From: Neocallimastix lanati (nom. inval.)
Taxonomy: Eukaryota; Neocallimastigomycota; Neocallimastigomycetes; Neocallimastigales; Neocallimastigaceae
DNA: 20,000 nt
NCBI GenBank assembly: GCA_016946835.1
Contig: JACVTC010000024.1
Coordinates: 1,347,501 to 1,367,500 of the forward strand
Direction of reading: 5' to 3'
How positions within the stretch are numbered: the first letter of the stretch is position 1; each line of letters begins with the position of its first letter. This document shows, piece after piece, positions 1 through 11,561 of the stretch. The notes beneath the pieces were generated by a model, which was not told the origin of the DNA, searched no databases, and saw only the letters and a list, made by a program, of their open reading frames with translations. Both the position numbers and the translations under genes were made by a program.

Positions 1-87
1 TAAAAATTATAAAGAAAAATATTTATTTAAAAGATTTTTAACCATAGCATATATAATTAAACATGTAATTAAAATATTTTATAACAT

Positions 88-336
88 ATGGAAGAAAATA
101 TAAGTATCGAAATAAGTGAAACTAATCGAGGAAAAGAACAAATTATTATCAACAAAACATATAAATTTAATTTTTCATCTAAAAAAAAAAATATTAAAAA
201 TATTTTTAACTTTTATACTATAAAACAAAAATTTTTTATTAAAATGTCTAATAAAAATAAATTATTAAATATAATTTTAAAAAGCCATATTTTCCAAAAT
301 GCAATACTTTTATTATTTTTACAAAAAATATTATAA
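88..336 (+). pseudogene. Decayed FLYWCH-type zinc-finger protein N-terminus (tentative)
   Basis: An open frame of 82 codons starts MEENISIEISETNRGKEQII and continues with INKTYKFNFSSKKK. This layout (an acidic start, a 'tNRGKEQIIINxxYKFNF' block, then a Lys-rich stretch) resembles the start of FLYWCH zinc fingers in MULE-type transposase-associated proteins of AT-rich fungi. The Cys and His ligands expected after the KFNF block are not seen. Instead the frame runs into Phe/Ile/Lys/Asn-rich sequence and stops at 334-336. That suggests a pseudogenized or frameshifted fragment, not a working gene. No downstream exon was found. The family call is from memory of the pattern and is weak; it could be a chance frame in AT-rich DNA. 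Confidence 0.3.
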
Positions 337-398
337 AGTATTACAACACTCCCATAAATTATAAATATTACTAAAATAATTTTAACAAAGTACTAATA

Positions 399-407
<9 letters not shown>

Positions 408-429
<22 letters not shown>

Positions 430-486
430 TTTCCGCTGAACAAATGAAATTTTTACTTTGTAAATTAATTAGTATTATTTTTCTAA

Positions 487-530
<44 letters not shown>
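408..530. repeat. (AT)n dinucleotide tracts
   Basis: Two (AT)n runs, about 408-430 and 489-530, are separated by roughly 60 bases containing TTTCCGCTGAAC. Such runs form cruciforms easily and are often polymorphic in length. Confidence 0.9.
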
Positions 531-532
<2 letters not shown>

Positions 533-735
533 AATTAAAGATATTAAATATTTACCAAATATTCATATTCATAAAAATTAATGAGTAAACATATTTTATT
601 TTTTTTTTTAATTATAAATATTTTTATTATTTATTTCGTATTTCACATTTATACTATATGTGGTAAAACTATTTACTAATAAAATATAAAGAAAACACAT
701 AAAATATAATAATGGGGATTGTTCATTTCGCGGCC

Positions 736-966
736 GTGCATTTCGCAATAATAATTTTAAAATAAAGTCATACATTTTTAAGATATTCTATACAATCATA
801 AATAAATTTCTCAATTAAATATTAAAAAAAGAATTATAAAAAATTATTTTTACAATATTAATAGATTATATATAAAAAAAAATAATATTTATTATTTATT
901 TAATTATTTATTTAATTATTAAAAAACAAGCCACATACGAAAAATACGCCATATTGTGAAATGCAC
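736..966. repeat. 15-nt inverted repeat flanking 200 bp, possible MITE-like unit
   Basis: GTGCATTTCGCAATA at 736-750 is matched by its reverse complement with one mismatch at 952-966. The left side also contains a partial direct copy (TTCATTTCGC just upstream) and a CGCGGCCG core, unusually GC-rich for this window. The interior is plain AT-rich sequence with no coding frame. A short non-autonomous transposon or a structured transcript end are both possible; no target-site duplication could be assigned. Confidence 0.45.
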
Positions 967-1698
967 AAGATTCATAATAATTATCATAAATCCATTGAGC
1001 TTATCAAAATAAATATTATCAATATATACAATATCAAAAGTGCTAAATAATGTAATTTTATGGGTATAATTAAATCTGAAATAAAATTAGAAAAAAGAAT
1101 TCATTTTTTTTGAGCATAAAAATTACAATAATTTATTACATAATAAATGAATTATTGAATTATTGATATGGAGAACAATATTTTTATTCTACTATTAATA
1201 TTTACGCCAGTTTTTGATACTTTTATATTTAAATTTTCTATTATTATTCTATTATTACTATAATAGTAGATATTTTGTTTTTTGCTATTATTATTATTTT
1301 TTGTTTTGTTTGGTTTTAAAATAATACATTTAAATGGATTTTTACCATATAGAACAGATGTCAGGAATTTAAATTTATGGGTAATGCTAAATAAATCTTA
1401 TTATTGATTAAACATTTATATATTTTGTTTATGTTTATCATTGAATTATATTTAATAATAATATAAGCAAATAATAATTAAATTTATATAAAAAAAAAAT
1501 ATATATATATATATAAATATATTTATATATACAATATAATAATTTATTTATACATTAAATTTATTTATGCATTAATTTAAACTATGCTAGCATGTTACTG
1601 TATGTTTATTATTACTAATAATCAATTATTTTATATTTAATATTATAAATTTATTAAATTCTATAATAAAACTATTAAAATATATTACAAATTAAAAA

Positions 1699-1749
<51 letters not shown>

Positions 1750-1878
1750 TTTAATTCTTTTTTTCTTTTTTTTTTTTTTTTTTTTAGACAAATTTTAAAC
1801 TATTTATATGAAGATATAATATAAACATATATAGAAATCCCCAATTTATTTTCTATTTTCATTTTTCTCCATGAATTT

Positions 1879-1910
<32 letters not shown>
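1699..1910. repeat. (ATT)n, poly-T and T/A hairpin cluster
   Basis: A pure (ATT)n tract at 1699-1746 is followed by a poly-T run near 1766-1795 and then about 9 T directly joined to about 25 A (1877-1910), which can fold back on itself. No gene is seen here. Confidence 0.85.
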
Positions 1911-2164
1911 TTAAAAATTAAAAAATATATATTAATTATATTAATTATATAGTTATAAAGAATAGAATAAATTAATAAATAAATAAAAGGGTTAGTTTTA
2001 TTTATTTATTTAATGTTTAATAATCATTATAATTAATAATTTAATATATTTTATTTTGTATAAAAACCAATATTATTTATTTTTATTTAATATTATTATT
2101 ATTATTATTTTATTATTTTTTTTTTATTAATTATTTTAAATAACATCAACAATAATAATAAATT

Positions 2165-2281
2165 AGTATCAAAGTTCAAAATAATTAAAAATATATTCTT
2201 AATTAGTTTGAACTTTGACTGCACAGAAATAAAAATAAAATATTCTTAATTATTTTTGCGCAGTCAAAAACTTTGAGATAA
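2165..2281. repeat. Two adjacent imperfect hairpins sharing a repeated arm motif
   Basis: Hairpin 1 pairs 2169-2188 with 2199-2218: 20 nt per arm, one mismatch, 10-nt loop, core TCAAAGTTCAAA. Hairpin 2 begins in the last bases of the first and pairs 2217-2232 with 2250-2265 (GACTGC with GCAGTC at the ends); its two arm differences are one A-C mismatch and one G-T pair. A further ACTTTGA follows hairpin 2 at 2270-2276, again matching the TCAAAGT of the first arm. The ATTCTTAATTA string occurs in both halves. This is either a small foldback element or a structured RNA; no coding frame overlaps it. Confidence 0.6.
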
Positions 2282-3149
2282 ATAGGAATAAAAGATAATA
2301 AATAATAAATAATCAATATTTAATGATGAATGATTAATAATCAATGAATAATTATGAAATTATCATAAATATTTTAATTTATTGGTATTTCTTAGCATAA
2401 AAAAACATTAAATTTCCCAGTTTATATACTAATTTAAAATAGTTAACAATATTTTATATTAATAGATAATAAATGATATGGTTTGTTCTTTGTTTTTTAT
2501 TTTTATTATCTTTTAACTTCATTTTATTTTTATTGAGCTTTAATGAATTTAATAGTTTTAAAGTTAATATAAGGAAGGTTACACAATTCAATTGTAAAAT
2601 TTAATATAACTCTAGATGATTACACAAATTAAAATATATTTAATAATGTTTAATTAAATGAAATATATTAAGTTTCTTTTTTTTTGGAATAATTTTTTTT
2701 TTTAAATTTAAAATTTTTACACAAACCATATTCTATTTATTTTATTTATTTTATTTATTTATTTTATTTATTTATTTATATATTTTTTATTTTTTTTTTT
2801 TTTTAAATTAAATAATTTGGTTAATAGAATAAAACATATTTGTTTTGTTTTGAGTTTTACTTTTTTTTTTATTTTATTTTTTCTTTGATGTGTTATTTTT
2901 AATTATTATTTATATATTGTGGAAATTATCATTCAAAAAAAAAAAATGTTAACATATATTAATTATTTATCATTTATCTTGTTTTAAATAAATGATTTTT
3001 ATTATTAAGATTTATTTTTTATTATAAAACTAAAATATTTATTAGTACTTCAATATTAATCCCGATATATTAAATATTGAAGGTATTAAATTATATAAAA
3101 ATAATTTAATAATTATATTTCATATAATTAAATTTATTGCTTTGTATAT

Positions 3150-3405
3150 AAATAATAAATAATAAATAATAAATAAATAATAAATAAATAAATTATAAAT
3201 AAATAAAGAATAAATAAATAATAAATAAATAAATTATAAATAAATAAAGAATAAATAAATAATAAATAAATAAATAAATAATAATACGTAAATAATAAAT
3301 AAATAATAAATAAATAATAAATAATAAATAATAAATAATAAATAATAAATAATAAATAATTGAATAATAAATAATAAATAATAAATAATAAATAATATAT
3401 AATAA
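3150..3405. repeat. AATA/AAT minisatellite with a 41-bp higher-order duplication
   Basis: The stretch is built from AAT and AATA units. A 41-bp block containing the less regular AAATTATAAAT and AAAGAATAAAT strings occurs at 3190 and again at 3231, showing a segmental tandem duplication on top of unit slippage. The long Ile/Leu/Tyr frame on the minus strand is produced by the repeat and is not a gene. Confidence 0.8.
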
Positions 3406-4714
3406 ATATTTAATAACAACATACTATTAAACTTCGAAGTATAAAAAAAAAAAAAAGAAAATTAATTTTATTAATCATTAAGATTATAGGTATTGTAAAA
3501 ACTTTATAACATAATAAAATACATAATTAATATATTAAAAAAAAAATTCAACTGCAATATATTATGTTATAATAATATATTTGAAAATAAATTTAAAAAT
3601 AATTATTAGTATATTTCATTATATTCTTTTCCATTTTCATTTATTTTTTTTATTAAATTATTTTGTACTGAAAAAAAAAAAAAGGAAAAATTAAAGAATA
3701 TATTTGAATATAAATGTAATGAAACTTTAATCTTCTATTTATTTTCACTTTTTTTATTAATATGTATATGCAAAGAATCTTTTTTTTTTTTTTTTTTATA
3801 ATATTAAAATTTTTTAGGAAAAAGAAATATTATACAAAAGTTTTAAAACATTATGTTAATATAGATTTTAAAAAATAATATATACAATAAAATTTTTAAT
3901 TATTATTTATTTTTTTTTTTATTATTTGTTTGACTATTTTATTTATAAAAAAAAAAATTGTTTAATGAAATCTTGTAATATATTTAAACATAAAAGATAA
4001 TAATATAAATATTATGTAAAATAAAGAATATATTCTTCAATTATCAGTTGTATATAATATAAAATATAATTTCAAAAAGTTAATCAAGTAATAATATTTT
4101 TTTCCTTTTTTTTTAAAAAAAAAAAAATAAAAAAAAGGAAAAATTAATTGTATAATATTATATTTTCTTAAATTGTATTAAAAATTATTACATAAATTTG
4201 ATTTATTTTAGCATATATATATATATATATATATATATTTTTAAATCGTAGATATTAATCTATAATAGATTTATTGTATAAAATAGAATCTATATCCAAA
4301 TTTAAAATTATATACTATTTATATTTTTTTGTTAAATAATAAACTCTTTATTAAAATCAAAAATAATAAAATAAAACGATATTATGAATTAATTAATATT
4401 AATAAAATCGAGTACAATTATAAAAACAAACAAACAAACAAACATATAATTAGAAATTCTAGAATAAAGCAATAAATCTTTTTATTTAATCATAAAAATA
4501 TACCAACTATTTTTAAATATATTAAATATACATAAATAAAAATCTAATATAAAAGTGAAAATAATTGAAAATAATATAACTATATATATTATTTTGAATA
4601 ATAATAACAGCAATAACAATATAATAATAATAAAGTAATTTATATTAAAAAAAATAATAAAATAAAAAATTCAATATAAAGTTTAAATAATTGTTATTTT
4701 TTTAAATATACAAA

Positions 4715-5039
4715 ATGGATGAAGGTCAAATTAAAATAATTCAAGGATGTATTGATATTGGTGCTTTAATCTCAGTTATTGGAAGTAGTGCCATGTTAAT
4801 TTCAATTATTTCAACAGGAAGTTTTCTTGGAAAAGGAAAAATATGGAATAGAGTAATTTTTTTTATGAGCTTATGTGATATGTGTGGTTCTTTCGACCTT
4901 TTAATTAGAAAGTAATATAAGTAATTCTATAACGTTTATAAAATTAAATTTATGATAATATTAGTATTAATACTAATATTTATAATAATAATATTAACAA
5001 TATATACTTATATTTTATTATATATTTTATTTATCTGTT

Positions 5040-5070
<31 letters not shown>

Positions 5071-6132
5071 TATTTTATTTTATTTTATTTTTATTTATTT
5101 TTTTTTTTTATTCCATATTTATTATTTTGTAGAAATTTTCTTAACAAAGCTGATAAAGATGATGGTTGTAAAATTCATGGTCTTACAATACAATTCTTTT
5201 TTATAAGTTCAATTCTTTGGACAACAGCAATTGCTGTCAATATTGTTGCAGTAGGTTTATTAGATAAAGAAGTTGAAGTGGTTGAAAAATATGAATATCT
5301 ATTTCATATTGTTATTTGGAGTATAAGTATATTACTTACAGTACCATTATACTATATAGATAACGCAAATCGAAATGGAAATGGTGGACATGTAATGGGA
5401 GATGCCACCTTTTGGTGTTGGATTACTGATAGGTATAGTAAATATAGAATGCTTTTCTTTTTTGGACCTATCTGGATGGTTTTCTTTTTCAATGCATTTG
5501 TATATATTTCCATGGAAATTATTAATAAGAAGAGAAATAAAGATATGAATGAAACATATTCAAAATATTCAGTTGCTAAAAGATCAAATTTATTTTTATT
5601 AGTATTTTTTATTACATGGATATGGGGAACCATTAATCGTATTCAAAATTTAATTAGTTCAGGAAAATCTATATTTATATTATATTTACTTCATGCCATA
5701 TTTACTCCATTACAAGGATTTTTAAATTCAATGGTGTATTTCTGGTATTCTATCATTGAACATTTCATTATAGTGAAAAAAGAAATTAAAGAACAGGAGG
5801 ATAATCGAAGAAAAAATCGTCCCCGTCATAATAGTAATAATGCGAGATTAGAGGAAGGAAGGCCAATAAAATTAGTACATAAACGTAGTGATCGAGATCT
5901 TTTTGATAATTATTATGTTTTTAAGCCTGTTCCTTCTTTACATCGTAAAGATAGAGGTAATACCAGTTTTAATGAATTAAATAATAATTTAGACGATTCG
6001 AATCATAATAATAAAGACTATCATGGAAAAGATAAAAGAAAAACATTAGAAAGACAAAAAACTAATGTAACACAATATTCAGAATATTCTTGTAAATCTA
6101 CATCACATATGTTGAAAAGTTCAGGAAGTTAA
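4715..6132 (+). CDS. cAMP-receptor-like seven-helix GPCR (Dicty_CAR family)
   Basis: Exons 4715-4911 and 5133-6132 are joined across a GT-AG intron (4912-5132, 221 nt) that splits a Lys codon; the joined protein is 398 residues. Hydrophobic segments lie near residues 12-34, 44-64, 83-109, 121-143, 172-197, 218-240 and 245-271, giving seven helices. Cys78 just before helix 3 (CKIHGLTIQ, then ILWT) and Cys161 in FWCWI of the second outer loop are placed for the usual disulphide. Both motifs, and PLQGFLNSMVYFWY in helix 7, match the Dictyostelium cAR/Crl family. The 127-residue cytoplasmic tail is Asn-, Lys- and Arg-rich with many Ser/Thr, suited to phosphorylation. Its likely role is plasma-membrane sensing through a heterotrimeric G protein; the ligand cannot be inferred. 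There is no signal peptide, as usual in this family. Frame continuity across the splice supports the model strongly. Confidence 0.9.
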
Positions 6133-6212
6133 CGAAATCTTCATTCATATTAACATAAAATAAAAATAATAAAAAAATAAAAAACAAAACGTGAAAACAA
6201 AACCAAAAATAG

Positions 6213-6260
<48 letters not shown>

Positions 6261-6874
6261 AAAGGAAAATAAAAATTCAATATTTATTATGTTACTTATT
6301 GATAAGCATATTACATAATAAAATAAAATATAAAATATAGTTTTTATATATATTTCTTTTCACCTTTATGTTAGTTAATAAACCTTTTAATAATATAAAT
6401 ATTTTTCTTAAAAAATATATATTTATATATATATTATTAATTATAGATTTTAAAAATTAAATAAAAGATTATTATAATAATGGAATTACTACTAATTAAG
6501 TAATATATATATATATATATTTAGTTAACAATTATAATTCCAATTTATATATATATTTAGTTAACAATTATAATTCCAATTATATTTATAGCTTTCATTA
6601 TCATTTTCAAATATTTATTTAATTACTTACTAATGATTTAATTAATATTATGTAATTTCTCTTTATAATTATTTTTATTTTTTTTTTTTTTATAAAAAAA
6701 AAAATATTTTATAAAACTAATTAAATAGCAAAATTTTTACTTTCTTATATTCATATTCATTAAAATTAAATAAGTAAATAAATAAATAATAAATAATAAA
6801 TAATTAATTAATAAAATAAGTAGTAGAATAAATATAATATAAAATATTTAAGTCAAATAATAAAATTAAAACAT

Positions 6875-6919
<45 letters not shown>

Positions 6920-7317
6920 AAAATAAAAATAAAAATGAAAATAAAAATAGAAATAAAAATAAAATTTCAAAGTATATTTTTCGAAATTACATATAATACA
7001 TTTTGTATTTTTTATTTTATTTTATTTATTTATTTATCTATTTATTTATCTATTTTTTCTTTAATATTCTTAATATATATATATATATTTAATTTTTATT
7101 ATTATTATTATTTTATTATTTTTATTTTTTATTACTAAGAACTTTTATGATTATATATATATGTATGTATATATATTTTTATTATTATTATTATTTCTAT
7201 TTTTATATATAAAAAGCACTAATATGTAAATTATAAAATATTCATTTGAAAATAAAAAAAAAGAAGAAAAAAAAAGTGTTTAAAAATCTCTATCTACTTT
7301 AAAGATATATATATATA
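6133..7317. other. Intergenic region between convergent receptor and NME5 genes
   Basis: The 3' flank of the receptor has AATAAA-like strings within 50 bases of the stop, then a run of about 46 A (6212-6257). A 36-bp tandem duplication lies at about 6509-6581 and a second A run of about 40 at 6877-6917. The frame at 6935-7138 is AT-biased Ile/Phe/Tyr sequence and not credible. The right end is the NME5 3' flank. Confidence 0.75.
6509..6581 (+). repeat. 36-bp tandem duplication, two copies
   Basis: A 25-nt core starting TTAGTTAACAATTATAATTC is identical at 6521-6545 and 6557-6581, each preceded by an (AT)n stub, giving a 36-bp period. It looks like a slippage or replication duplication anchored on the AT run. 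Confidence 0.85.
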
Positions 7318-7472
7318 TTATTCATTATCAGCTTCAATAATAATAGGTGTATTGGGATTATTCTTTAATAACCAATTACCTAACCATAGCTATATATATA
7401 CATGATATTATAAGGATATTGAAAATAAAAATGAATTGTTAATAATTTTTTATAAAAGATGAAGGAAAGGAG

Positions 7473-7505
<33 letters not shown>

Positions 7506-8648
7506 AAAAAAATATATATATAAAAATATATATATATATTAATTTATTAACACCTATAATAATAATAAATATAAACTAAAATTTACTATTGGATCTTCTG
7601 GTTTTTCTTTACAGAGTTGGGTTAAACCCAAAGTAAGAACAGGATAAAGTTCTTTTTCAAGAAATTGCCTAACTTCTTCACGATCAGTTAATGGATCAAT
7701 AATAGCTATTTAAAAAAAATTTTTTTTTAATAATCATATTTGGTATATGATATACAATGTTTTATAATTAAGATGTATTATATTAATATCGAATTATATA
7801 TTAATTAATTGTTGAAATTTATATATATATATATGTTTATAGTATTTTAATTTAATGCTTTTATTTTTATTTTATTTTATTTATTTTTTTTTTTTTTTAC
7901 CATTAGAAAAGAAAAATCCAATTTCTTTCCTTGCTTCTTCATATGATGAAGAACAATGAATACCATTATAAAAAGCATCTTTACCATATTTTGCTCTTAA
8001 ACTTTTCAATTTCATTTTATTTTTATTTTTATTATTATTTTTTTATATATAAATATAAATGTACACATTTTGAATTATATAATAGGAAGATATTTTTAAT
8101 TATCATATTTAATAAAATTAATAAGAAATGTTTTATATACAATAATAATAATAAATTAATAAATATTAATCATAATTTTATATTTTACCTTTTAGGATTT
8201 TGTTCTCTTGCAACTTCTGGATCAGATGGACCCAAACATTCTAATAATGCATTGACAGCATCTTTTTTGGAAAGAATCATTACTATAATTGGACCACTAT
8301 TATGATTATCATCATCATTATTTTTTCAATTATAATATTAATTTTATTATTAATTATATGATAAAAAGATATGAAACAGATAAGAAATAAGAAATATATA
8401 CATAAAAAAATTAGTATTCACTTATCTACAAAATAAAATAAGATATAATATAATGTAAAATAAAAAAAAATATTACGAATATACAATATATATATATATA
8501 TATATTTTTTAAATAATACTTATTGGAATATACCTTGTCATATATTCTACAAGCTTATTAAAATTCTCATTTTCTTCATAATCTTTATAAAATTCGAAAA
8601 CCTGTTCATCTGTTAATAATATTCTACTTTTCTGATATTATATATTTA

Positions 8649-8690
<42 letters not shown>

Positions 8691-8831
8691 TTAAAAAGAA
8701 TAATAATAAATATATATATAAAAGAATTAAAGTAGATAATAAGAATTAATAAGTATAATAATATAAGTATATTTTTTTAAATTTTTTTTTTTTTTATCTT
8801 TTACTATTGCTGATCTATATAAATAATAATA

Positions 8832-8867
<36 letters not shown>

Positions 8868-9417
8868 TATATATATATATTTAAGAAATAATAAAAAATT
8901 CTAATATTTCATGGATTTAATTTTTATTTATTATTTTTATTATTTTTTAATAAAGATTTTTATAAACTTTTATGATATATAATTAAATTATTTGTTATAA
9001 TAATTCCTTTAAGATTTTTTATTGTAAAGTATTATTCTATACTATTATATTTAATATCACAAAAATGAAATATCATTTTAATATATATATATATATTATT
9101 TTTTTTTCCTATTATTTTTGAATATATATTAACTAATTTAAAATTTCCTGTTTAACCGTTAATAATTTGATAAAACTTTTTCTTTTAGTATTACTGCTAT
9201 CTTTTATATATATATTATTTTTATTTTTATTTCTATTTTATTCATTTTAACAAAGAAAACTAGTTTGTTTATATATATATTTGTTTCAAATTTGAATATT
9301 CACATTTAAAATAGTAAATCCAGCATCTATTATGGCCCATTCAATTTGATTAGCATATTCAATAGCATCTGGTTTTATAATAACTAATGTCTTTTCAATA
9401 ATATTTTCCATTTCCAT
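7318..9417 (-). CDS. NME5: NME5-type nucleoside diphosphate kinase with Dpy-30 motif (radial spoke protein)
   Basis: Minus-strand exons: 9417-9304, 8631-8534, 8296-8189, 8001-7901, 7705-7587, 7389-7318. All five introns (672, 237, 187, 195 and 197 nt) are GT-AG and the phases close, giving 203 residues (human NME5 is 212). Residues 8-138 form the NDK domain, with IEKTLVIIKPDA at the start, SGPIIVMIL in the middle and SLRAKYGKDAFYNGIHCSSS around the active site. Lys15, Arg109, Asn119 and His122 fit the canonical NDK residues, while the usual HGSD reads HCSS. Residues about 147-193 (REEVRQFLEKELYPVL, then WLLKNNPN) are a Dpy-30 dimerization motif, the feature that separates NME5 from ordinary NDKs. 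Family knowledge places NME5 in the axonemal radial spoke, so the source organism very probably builds motile flagella. ATG at 9417 is favoured; a second ATG two codons on is possible. Confidence 0.92.
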
Positions 9418-9686
9418 TATGTTTACGTCTTTTTTTATTTTTTTTTTAAATATTTTGTTATTTTTTTTTTTTTTTATTTTTTTTTGTATGAATATAAAGT
9501 TCTAATTATTATTTTTTTTTCTATTTTTATTTTATTTTATTTTATTAAATACTATTGTTAATTAATATATATATAATTCTTTAATTTTTTTTTAATGTGG
9601 TAAAATTATAATATAAGTTCCTTTTTTATTTATATTATTATTTAAAAAAAAATTTTATTTTTTTTATTTTTTTTTAAATATTTTGT

Positions 9687-9718
<32 letters not shown>

Positions 9719-10359
9719 CAATTCTTTTTTATATTTTTAAAAATGTTTATTTAAATTTTTATTGAATATATAAATTTTTAATTAGGTGTCAAATTTTAAA
9801 ATTTTTAAAGTTTATTAATATTTATAGGTGTATATTAATATTATATATATATATAATATTAAAATATTCAAATTTGAATTTGTTTATTGTAATTTTTTTT
9901 ATATGAATGATACATAAACATTTATAATTATTATTATTAATTATATATATTTATAATTATTAAACTACATATATAATTGTTACATATATTTTTTATAAAA
10001 TAGTATATACATATATACACATATATAAATAATAGATCAATTATTATATTTCATTTTATAATATTTTATTATTATTAAAAATCTTTAAAATGAATTTAAA
10101 TGAATTTAAACCAATCATAATATATATATATATAAAATATAAGTATAATAAAATCATTTTTTAATAGGATTATTAAAATTTTGAACAAATTATTGAAATT
10201 AAAAGTCGATATTTTTAATTTCAATTTATATTATATAAACTGAAATTTATAAATATATTTATTTGTTAACTATAATGTGATATACAACTTAAATATAATT
10301 TATATTTATTATTTATTATTAATTAATTTAAATTTAATAATTGGAAAAAATCTATTAAT

Positions 10360-10400
<41 letters not shown>

Positions 10401-10644
10401 ATAATTTTAATAATTAATTTAAATTTCAAAATTAAAAAATTCATTTTACAAGAAATCCATTTTCGATTTTTCATTTTTATTTTTTTTTATAATATAAATT
10501 TCATATAAACAATATAAGAAGTTCCTTTTTTTTTTATTAAGAACATTCATACATACGTACATATTTATTTATTTATTTAATAAAATAATAATAATAATAC
10601 TAATAAAATAATAATAATAATAAAATAATAATAATTATAACAAG
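9418..10644. promoter_or_regulatory. Shared upstream region of divergent NME5 and MTR3 genes
   Basis: The 1.2 kb between the two start codons should hold both promoters. It contains poly-T runs (about 9462-9475 and 9691-9718), a poly-A run of about 35 (10364-10398) and (AAT)n just upstream of the MTR3 start. A T-rich block with the core AAATATTTTGTTA is repeated at 9448-9460 and 9676-9688. No TATA element can be singled out in such AT-rich DNA, and no coding sequence is seen. Confidence 0.6.
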
Positions 10645-10844
10645 ATGGATAAAAGAAGAATTAATGGACCAGAAATTAGTGTTAAACCCATTGGAAAAAA
10701 TTCTATACAAAAAAATAATATTGATGACGAAATAAGAAAGAATAATAGATCTATTGATAATATAAGACCCATATGTAATTATTTTTTTATTTATTTTCAT
10801 TTTAATAATATATATATTTTTAGTTTTTCATTTCCATTTTTATA

Positions 10845-10876
<32 letters not shown>

Positions 10877-11496
10877 TCAATTAAAATAAAAACTGAATAT
10901 TTATTAATAATTAATTATATAATTTTTAACCATTGTCTTATATATCGTATTATTAATGTATTATTTTTATTATTATTCAATATAAAATTTTTTAATTTGG
11001 AATTATTGTAACATTATTCACATAATAGTCATAAAACCAAGTGTTATTAAAAAGGCTAATGGTTCAGCATATTATGAAGCTGAAAATATAAAAGTTATAT
11101 GTGGAGTGTAAATATATACATTATATATATTTAAGTTAACTTATATTCAATTTTCAATTAACCGATATTAATTTTTCAAATTTTAATATTAAACATTAAA
11201 ATTGTTAATATATATAAAATTCAGTTATGGTCCTCGTTCATCGAAACGTTCTATTATTTCAGATGAAGGTACTCTTTCTTGTGAATTTAAATTTGCTCCA
11301 TTTTCATGTAGTAAACGCTGTGGTTATATAAGGGTAATAATTGTGATTTTTATTATTAATTTTTAAATATATGAATATAATAATATAAATTGATATATAA
11401 TAATAATAATAATAATATATATGTAAATTGTATTGAATTTTCAATATTTTTAACTATATATATATATATATATATATATAAATTTAAATAAAATGC

Positions 11497-11561
<65 letters not shown>

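Larger units (their letters stand above)
337..4714. other. Gene-poor AT-rich region, 4.4 kb
   Basis: I see no convincing coding exon on either strand. The stretch holds homopolymers, (AT)n and (ATT)n tracts, an AATA-type minisatellite (about 3150-3405), and two inverted-repeat islands (736-966 and 2165-2281) with more mixed sequence than their surroundings. The right end is the promoter and 5' leader of the receptor gene at 4715. Open frames here translate to runs of Ile, Leu, Tyr and Phe and are repeat artefacts. Confidence 0.75.

Noticed and set aside
3234-3422. Minus-strand hydrophobic small protein
   Set aside because: It is produced entirely by the AATA/AAT repeat.
4097-4143. T-rich/A-rich foldback resembling a terminator hairpin
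   Set aside because: Poly-T next to poly-A is very common in this window and intrinsic terminators are not expected in nuclear eukaryotic genes.
5352-5633. Minus-strand frame of 93 codons
   Set aside because: It is antisense to exon 2 of the receptor gene, which has clear family motifs.
7931-8305. Plus-strand frame of 124 codons
   Set aside because: It is antisense to NME5 exons 3 and 4 and their intron.
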